Assembly (NCBI GenBank): GCA_028274465.1
Contig: CM051455.1
Span: 52,458,725-52,522,724 of the forward strand
DNA: 64,000 nt
Direction of reading: 5' to 3'
Source of the DNA: Plantago ovata
Taxonomy: Eukaryota > Streptophyta > Magnoliopsida > Lamiales > Plantaginaceae
In this document: piece by piece, positions 57,186-64,000 of the stretch
How the letters are laid out: every line of letters starts with the position of its first letter
How positions within the stretch are numbered: the first letter of the stretch is position 1
Position numbers and translations under genes: made by a program
The notes under the pieces: generated by a model
Seen by the model: only the letters and a program-made list of their open reading frames with translations
Database searches by the model: none
What the model was told of the DNA's origin: nothing

Positions 57186-58230
57186 AACCTGGGTGACACT
57201 AAGTGGGTATTTGCAACAGGTGAACTTATCTAGTTTATCACTTATTTTAAGTAGAAGTAGCTTTTTGAGTGTTTGCAACAACTTATAAGCTGCCAAATTA
57301 TCTTATATTAAGTGGGTGTTTGCAACAGCTTACTTATCCAGCTTATCACTTATTTTAAGCAGAAGCAACTTGTTGAGTGTTTGCAAAAGCTTATAAGCTG
57401 CTTAATTATCTTAAATTAAGTTGGATAAGTTGAAGGGTGTTTGCAATAGCTTCAACTTAAAATAAGTGGCTTAATTTAAGGAGAAGTTGGTAAAGTTGAC
57501 TTATTAGAATTTGATGGGTGTTTGCAAAAAACTATTTAAAAGTTAGATAAGTTGTAGAAGTAGTGTTTGCAAATCTAACTTTTTGGACAAAAACAACTAA
57601 AATTCAAATTAATTTAAGGAGAAGCTGCTGAAGGAGGTACAACTCAACTTCTCCAACTTCAACTTATCCAGCTTAATTTAAGAGAATTAAACACCTTATA
57701 AGTTGTTGCAAACACTCAAAAAACTGTTTCTGCTTTAAATAAGTGATAAACGGGATAAGTTAAGCTGTTGCAAACACCCACGAAGTTGGGTTGTACCTCC
57801 TTCAGCACATTCTCCTTAGATTAAGCTGGATTTTAGTTGTTTTTGTCCAAAAAGTTAGATTTGCAAACACTACTCCTACAATTTATCTAACTTTTAAGTA
57901 GCTTTTTGCAAACACCCATCCAATTCTCTAATAAGTCAACTTTACCAACTTCTCCTTAAATTAAGCCACTTAATTTAAGTTGAACCTATTGCAAACACCC
58001 CCTAAGCTGGATAAGTTGAAGCTGGAGAAACTAGGTTTTACCTCCTTGAGCAGCTTCTCCTTAAATTAAGTTGGATTTTAGTTATTTTTGTCCAAAACGT
58101 TATGTTTGCAAACACTAATCCTACAACTTATCTAACTTTTAATGTTTATTAGTTTTTTTACAAGCATCAATCAAATTCTCTAATAAACCAACTTATCCTA
58201 AATTAACCTATTTATTTTAAGGCAATTGAT
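57186..58230. repeat. Foldback cluster of TGGGTGTTTGCAACAGCTTA-type units
   Basis: 57196-57310 and 57312-57430 are tandem copies of a 115-bp unit starting TGGGTRTTTGCAACAG. An inverted copy lies at about 57690-57780, so 57196-57780 can fold back on itself. Further direct and inverted copies of a second unit (AGTGTTTGCAAATCTAAC...) occur at 57555-57640, 57800-57880 and 58065-58140. No coding potential. It looks like repeated insertion of one foldback MITE family into itself. Confidence 0.75.
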
Positions 58231-58360
58231 ACTGCCAGAGCAGTTATCTTATTGCCAGATCAATTCCCCTCTATTCTTAGCAAGTTATTGATCATCAAAC
58301 ATTATCATATTTTAAATTCCTTTTTTTTTTTTTTTTAGAAAAGACAATCTTCCATTAAAA

Positions 58361-60080
58361 TCACTCATCCGGGTTTACAAAAGGAAGAGAAGCATAACCT
58401 TCACAGTCAAACCTAAAGTCATGTGCCAACAAATGGACAGCTTTATTACAAGAATGCAAAACATGACGAAAAGGAAAAGAAAGGCCTGAAGTGAGTGACT
58501 TTATTTCCTGAACAATGCCACCAATGGAAGAGAAAGAAGGTGAGGATTGCTGCAATTGTGTAATCACCGATAGACAGTCACCTTCCAGCTGAACAGTGTG
58601 GTAACCCAACCGCACAACACCTTTCACAGCAAACAATGCCGCCTTGGCTTCTGCTACTTCTGGTGTAGTAATGAAACGCACAAATTTTGAACCCCAAGCA
58701 AGAATTGTTCCATCACTATTATGAACTACATAGCCAAGATTGCTACCAACCTGCGACACACGAATTGCAGCATCAAAATTCAATTTTAGCACGCTTGAGG
58801 GTGGTTTAGTCCACTGTTGTGTCTGGTCTGGAGAACGAGGACACCGAAGCGAAGCTTTTGCAGACTGGAAACGAAGTATGCAATCCTGCACAAATTGATT
58901 TGCCTCCCATGGATCATATTCAGCTGCTTCGTGAACTTTCTTATTACGACTAGCCCAAATGCTCCAGTAGGAAACAATGAAAATCTCAAACTCACGCCTG
59001 GATAATTGTTTGTGTGCTGATTCCACCCAATCAGCAACACTGGCAACAACTGCTGTCAAAACAAGATTAGGCACACTCGACAAAGCCCAAAAACAGCGAG
59101 CATAATGACATGATTGAAATATATGAAGTACAGATTCATTTCCACATAAGCATACATGACAAGTCGAATCTACAAGTAAGCCACGCTGCCTAAGATTTTC
59201 CAAGGTAGGTAGGGCCTGTTTTAGCATCCTCCAAGCAAAGACACGAATTTTATTAGGCACGTTAAGCTTCCAAACCTAGTTCCAGACCACGCGATTCGAC
59301 CCACTGCCTCCCCCGTTCCTAGCATCCAGAGATCTTTGACACAGAACACTCGCCAAATGATAAGCACTACTCACAGAATAAATCCCAAACTTTGTGTAAT
59401 GCCAAATGTGCGTGTCCCTATTTTGAACAGAACTAGTTGGGATCTGTAAAATAAACTCTGCATCTTGGTCCCAGAAAATAGTTCTTACCAAAATTTCATC
59501 CCACTCCCCAGTTTCAGCATCAATCAGGTTAGAGACAATGGCGTCCCCTAAATCATAAAGATCAGGAGTTGTAGGTTGTAGTTGATAGTCGCTAGGGATC
59601 CAATTATTCCCCCATAACAGAATATCTTTCCCATCCCCCACACGCCATCTCACCCCTGCCTTAACTAGATCCATGGCTGAGAACATGCTCTTCCAAGTGT
59701 AGGAGGCAGTGCCTTTAGGAACAACATCTAAAATGTCACAAGTTGGGAAATACTTTGCCTTCAAAACTCTACTTAGAAGAGAATCAGGATACTGAATGAC
59801 ACGCCATATTTGTTTACCAAGCATTGCAATATTAAAGGAACGAAGATCTCTAAAACCCATCCCTCAATCCCTTTTACTCTCACAAAGACTATGCCAATTC
59901 ACCCAATGAATCTTTCTATCTTTTCCATTACCCCACCAAAATTTAGCAACTAAAGACTCAATTTCATGAAGTAAATAGTCTGGAAGTTTGAAACACCCCA
60001 TAACATAGGTAGGAATCGCTTGAATAACCGATTTTATTTAAATCTCTTTTCCCGCCCTTGAAAGCAACTTATTCTCATAG
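58361..60080 (-). pseudogene. LINE ORF2 C-terminus: zf-RVT and RNase H
   Basis: After the hAT insertion the frame continues HGYENKLLS..AGKEIQIKS, then MGFRDLRSFNIAMLGKQIWR, WRVGDGKDILLWGNNWIP, and PNKIRVFAWRMLKQALPTLE with CHVCLCGNESVLHIFQSC (zf-RVT). RNase H follows (LNFDAAIRVSQ, AEAKAALFAV, LEGDCLSV, NKAVHLLAHD). Two simple nonsense changes are visible: TGA before GMGFRDL (about 59869) and TAG after VVWN (about 59273). Confidence 0.88.
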
Positions 60081-60094
60081 CCATGAATCTTGTC

Positions 60095-60983
60095 TAGAGG
60101 TGTTATATGGGCCGTCCGTAGAACAGCCCGCCAAATTTAACAGTCCGGAACAGCCCGTTTAAAATGAGCCTGGAACAGCCCGTGAACATTTAAAGCAGTG
60201 GGCTATATGGGCCTTACTCCTAGTGGCCCGTGACAGCCCGACCCGCGAACACTTAAACCCGGGTGACAGCCCGGGACCGTCACAACCCGTGGCCCGTAAC
60301 AGCCCGTCACGTTTAGCCCGTGTAGTCCGCATATTTGGTCTGATTATAAAATTATATATTATAAATTTGGATTGGTAATTTTAATTGACCCATTCTAATT
60401 CCAATATTAAGCTCATTTTCTTCATTAAACAAATCCAAGTCCAACTCACAAGTCACAAAACAGACACACGCCGCCACACACACATCACACGGCAACACAA
60501 ACACCACACAATTCAATCTAATCTCAATTCACCTTTTTCAATCTATTTTCTTCCCTTTTTACCTTTTCTTTTCCTTATTTTCCAACGGTCATCAAGACGT
60601 TGTAGAAGAACGTTGCTCTTGACCATTGCCGGCTTACAGCTCTTCCCACTTCATCTATATATATAGGTAAATCTTCTCCTTACTTCTTCACAGTTCACAA
60701 CTATCTCTTCTTAATCTCTCTATTATCATATGAATCGTATCAACAAGCTGATCTAGTTTCCAATTCTGTTCTGTTACAAGTTTGAACATTTAAAAGCATA
60801 ATTGTGTCAGCCCGGCACAACCCGTTAGCAGCCCGGCCCGTCAAATTTATAAATGTCACATGGGATGGGCCGGGCATCAATATCTTTTAAAAAGCCCGGC
60901 CCGGTTAAAAAATGGCCCACGACAACCCGCCTCTTAAATGTAGCGGGCTAAAGCGGGCTGGCCCGGCCCGAATAACATCTCTA
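60095..60983. mobile_element. Non-autonomous hAT element inside the LINE
   Basis: Termini TAGAGGTGTTATATGGGC and the complement of TAGAGATGTTATTCGGGC. 8-bp flanks ATCTTGTC (60087-60094) and AGCTTGTC (60984-60991) differ at one base. Both subterminal zones (60110-60330, 60800-60975) are dense in CAGCCCG/CGGGCTG words. The interior has a CA-rich and CT-rich leader ending at a donor (AGGTAAATC at 60666), as if the promoter and first exon of a lost transposase gene remain. Confidence 0.85.
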
Positions 60984-60991
60984 AGCTTGTC

Positions 60992-62817
60992 CCACACCCT
61001 TTCCCTCAACCACCCAAAAACCTCTTTTTTAGACCTCCCCATTTCTGTTGGTAATCCTCAATATTTTTCATGCTTCTCGACTACCCGTACAGGAAGAAAA
61101 CCCCTCACCTCCTCCACCCTCGCATTCGCCGTGTTTCTACTAAAAACCGCAGTAGACTTATCGACATTAATGACTTGACCAGAGGCCAAATCATATTTGT
61201 CTAAAAGCCTACTAACCTCCCTAGCAGAATCAGCACAAGCATGGCAAAAAAGAAGAGTGTCGTCGGCAAACAAAAGATGAGAGATCCTTGGCGAAGTAAG
61301 GGATACATCAATCCCTTTCAACACCTCCCTCTCCTCAGCATCTCGAATCAGAGAAATAAAAGCCTCAGCACAAAATAAAAACAGATAAGGTGAGAGAGGA
61401 TCTCCCTGGCGGATCTCCCTCTCCGGCTGAAATGGGTCAAGTTGTGTTCCATTTAAAAGGATGGAATAGGACACAATACGCACACACATCATAATTAAAT
61501 CAATGAAATTACGCTCAAAACCCAGCTTCTCAAGTACTTTGTCCAGAAAAGGCACTCGACTCTATCATACGCCTTACTCATATCTAGCTTTAGTGCCATA
61601 AAATTTTCTTTACCCTTAGTTTTTTGCTTGATAAAATGATTGATTTCATAGGCTACTAAAACATTATCAGTAATAAGTCTTGTAGGGACAAAAGCTGACT
61701 GTGTTTCTGAGATTATCGAATTCATAAAAAGGCTTCAGCCGATTGGTTATGGTCTTGGAGGCTATTTTAAAGAGTACATTACTAAGGCTAATAGGTCGAA
61801 ATTGGGTAATAAGTTCAGGAGAAGGCACTTTGGGTATCAACACAACATGAGTGTAATTTAAATTGGAATCAAGCATGCGATTGTTCAAATAGTTAAGCAC
61901 ACACTGAATAACATTATCACCAACTAAATTCCAAAAACGTTGATAAAAAAGGACAGGCATACCATCAAGACCATGAGACTTTAAAGGGTACATATCAAAA
62001 GAGAAGTTTTTACCTCAGAAGCAGTAAATTCACGAGCTAGCTCCTGGTTGATTGTTGGATCCACTAGAGTCTTTATAGTGCGCACACCATCTTCAATCTC
62101 AGCAGCAGAAGGCCGTCGACTCTGAAATATGCCACTATAATAATCTGTTACAATGCGGCTCATGCTCTCCTCATCGATACACATCATTCCATCCTCATCC
62201 CTCAATCCCATAATCTCATTTCTTTTTGCCCTCTGCGTAGCATAAGAATGGAAGAATATCGTATTCTGATCCCCTTCTGCCAACCACTGAACTTTTTCTC
62301 TCTGCTTCCACATCGATTCTTCCCGGTCCAGCTCCTCATTCAAGTCAAATTTCACTTGCCGTATAGCCTCCCGGTTTGCTGTAGTAAACGGTTGTTTTGT
62401 CAGTATCTCAAGCTTCTCCCTCAGCTTACGCACCTTAACTCGAACTTGCCCAAACTGCAATTTCTCCCAATTGACAAGAGAAAATCGACAATTATCAAGA
62501 TTCTCCAACATACCCAGATCCGTATCCCACGACAGTTCAACCATTCGCTCACAATCCTCCCGCCACAACCACATCGATTCAAATCGAAATCGCTTCCGAC
62601 TATGCCTATATCGCCTCTGACTAGTACTTCTCAGATTAATCAAAAGAGGCAGATGATCAGAATAGTCTGTGTTTAAATGGATTACCTTAGCATCCGGAAA
62701 AGCTTGACGCCATGACTGTATCGCCGTCCCTCTATCCAAACGGCTCTGAATATGTGAATCATCTGGCTGCTGATTCGACCAGGTGAATCGATGCCCTTCA
62801 AAATCCAAATCGCTCAT
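60992..62817 (-). pseudogene. LINE ORF2 central region: reverse transcriptase
   Basis: Reads SDLDFEGHRFTWSNQQ (end of endonuclease), NTDYSDHLPLLINL, WLAEGDQNTIFFH, then RT motifs [67 protein letters not shown] and LFADDTLLFCHA. The catalytic FADD is intact. Frames change near 61985, 61700 and 61520. Confidence 0.88.
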
Positions 62818-63326
62818 CTACAGTGTGTCAAAGTATCTCGAAAGTCTCTTAGTCTCCAATTCGGTACCGGAGCGCCCCCATCCTTATCTATATTTGCAGT
62901 GATTTCGTTAAAATCACCTGCGCATAACCAGGGCCTAAATGAATGATGGGATAATTGCTTAAGAAGGGCCCAAGTTCTTTTTCTTTTAGCACTGTCCGGT
63001 TCTCCATAAAAACCTGTGAAACGCCACACTAAATCACTGCCCGAAAGTTGAACCGTAGCATCAATATGATTATTATAGAAGCTTTGAACCACGACATCAG
63101 TGTCCTTGTCCCAAAGTAACGCTAAACCTCCTGATTTTCCAATAGACGAAACCGAAACACCAAAAAGATTAAATCTCTGTTTAATCCTATTAATTTTATG
63201 GTCGCCCATTCGGGTTTCCATAAGAAAAATAAGACTTGGGGAATGAGTACAAAGCAACTCCTTTAAGGCCCTAGTTGTCCAAGGGTTCCCCAGTCCCTGG
63301 CAATTCCAGGCCAATGTGCGACTCAT
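62814..63326 (-). pseudogene. LINE ORF2 N-terminus: apurinic endonuclease domain
   Basis: Starts MSRTLAWNCQGLGNPWTTRA with the NCQGLG motif, then FLMETRMGDHKI, WRFTGFYGEP and LCAGDFNEI, the conserved metal-binding and catalytic blocks of L1 endonuclease. It ends prematurely at HCR and the frame resumes one base off at MSDLDFEG. Its ATG overlaps the ORF1 stop codon as ATGA. Confidence 0.88.
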
Positions 63327-63985
63327 TGGTCTAGGCGGAGTTGCTCAGCAACCTCCGCCTCTGGTGAAATAAATTCCTGAGAATTTTCATCCACACGAAC
63401 TTTCTTATTAGCCTGTCGACCACTAAATTTCTTTCCTCCAGACTTAGATGTGTACTTTTTCACTTTATTTGTCGAGCCAAGGGGTCGTCCTCGTTTTCTT
63501 TCAGGGAGTGGGTTGGGTTCCGGATTAGGGCCAGGGTGAATATTGTTTGGGTTAAGGTTGTCGAGATGGGCTTGAAAAACCATGCCATTAGCTGGATGTG
63601 GGTCACTGGGCGGGATATTGGGCTGCTGGTGTATGGATTGGTTAAGGTAAAAAAAGTTGAAACCTGGTGGGCCTGTGTAGTAAGCTGAATGGGTAGGATG
63701 AGGGAAACCGGGTGGGCCTGGTGGGAATTTAAAGTTGGGTTGAAGTTTGGATACATGGAAATTGGGCCGTATGGGAGAGTCCATTTCTTGGGTTAAGTGA
63801 TCCACGTCCATAGGCAACAAAGGATAATTATCAGTGGTTTGAACAATAGAATCTGGCTCATAGATAACTAGCTCCTTTCCTTTAGAACTGAAATTGTTGG
63901 GTATATTAACAGAATTAGTTTCCTGGATATCTGTGGGTAGTTTAGTCGAAGAGGATGCCCCCCCAAAAACCGGAACCGACCCCAA
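63323..63985 (-). pseudogene. LINE ORF1 C-terminal part with AT-hook-like motif
   Basis: Open to the window edge region, 220 codons. Pro-rich middle (PPGPPGFPHPTHSAYYTGPP), then a basic stretch ERKRGRPLGSTNKVKKYTSK containing the AT-hook core RGRP, and a glutamate-rich end. Located immediately before ORF2, it is the nucleic-acid-binding ORF1 product; the typical zinc knuckle would lie upstream, outside the window. Marked as pseudogene because the element is dead, although this frame is not visibly broken. Confidence 0.65.
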
Positions 63986-64000
63986 GGCACGTGAACCTGA

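Larger units (their letters stand above)
58321..64000 (-). mobile_element. Near full-length L1-type LINE, running off the window
   Basis: On the minus strand: ORF1 C-terminus (63323-63985), ORF2 endonuclease (62814-63326), linker and reverse transcriptase (61000-62817), RNase H end (58361-59860), and a poly(A) tail seen as T at 58321-58336. A non-autonomous hAT element interrupts it at 60095-60983. Several stops and frameshifts show it is inactive. Confidence 0.9.

Noticed and set aside
60385-60666. 93-codon plus frame in the hAT element
   Set aside because: His/Thr-rich from CA repeats; more likely an untranslated leader.

Overview
This is nuclear DNA from a flowering plant, almost certainly a eudicot. 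The evidence is the intron-rich genes of plant-specific families and a repeat set typical of plant chromosomes: L1-type LINEs with RNase H, Ty1-copia and Ty3-gypsy remnants, CACTA, hAT, Mutator-like and Stowaway elements, and a tRNA-derived SINE. The species cannot be fixed from the sequence alone.

Five host protein genes look real. On the plus strand: a small secreted stand-alone subtilisin-propeptide (I9-like) protein (9547-10113, three exons). On the minus strand: a STA1/PRP6-type U5 snRNP splicing factor (13884-16974, intronless, with two single-base frameshifts); a LanC-like/GCR2-type protein (27482-30314, six exons); a secreted GH5 glycoside hydrolase with a C-terminal ricin-B-like domain (46723-48666, three exons); and a tetraspanin of the TET18/19/TOM2A group (50085-52380, six exons). 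One tRNA-Ala(AGC) gene lies at 46004-46076 on the minus strand.

Host-gene relics: a SUMO 3' remnant (11678-11980), a deletion-riddled second STA1 copy (19566-20310), a 5'-truncated ribosomal protein eL13 copy split by a Mutator-like element (37672-39053), and two facing fragments of a SUVH4/KYP-type histone H3K9 methyltransferase that form the arms of a large inverted repeat (34681-35750).

The rest is mostly transposon sequence with clear nesting. A CACTA element carrying its own intact 3-exon gene sits in a copia element (21070-25985). A hAT element with an open transposase gene sits in a Stowaway MITE (52571-56802). A non-autonomous hAT sits in a long LINE that runs off the right edge (58321-64000). 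A hAT MITE sits in a copia RNase H fragment (10794-11146). A Stowaway-like element sits in a hAT MITE (6587-6993). Many insertions could be bounded exactly by target-site duplications.

The genes do not form an operon-like unit; each is independent, and the intergenic space is TE-driven. The most unusual feature is the SUVH hairpin-like locus. Others are a poly(A)-tailed retroposon made of GGT-rich and box-A-like tandem repeats (1620-2586), three TIR elements that share a palindromic GAGCTCCGATC-type core, and a foldback cluster at 57186-58230.
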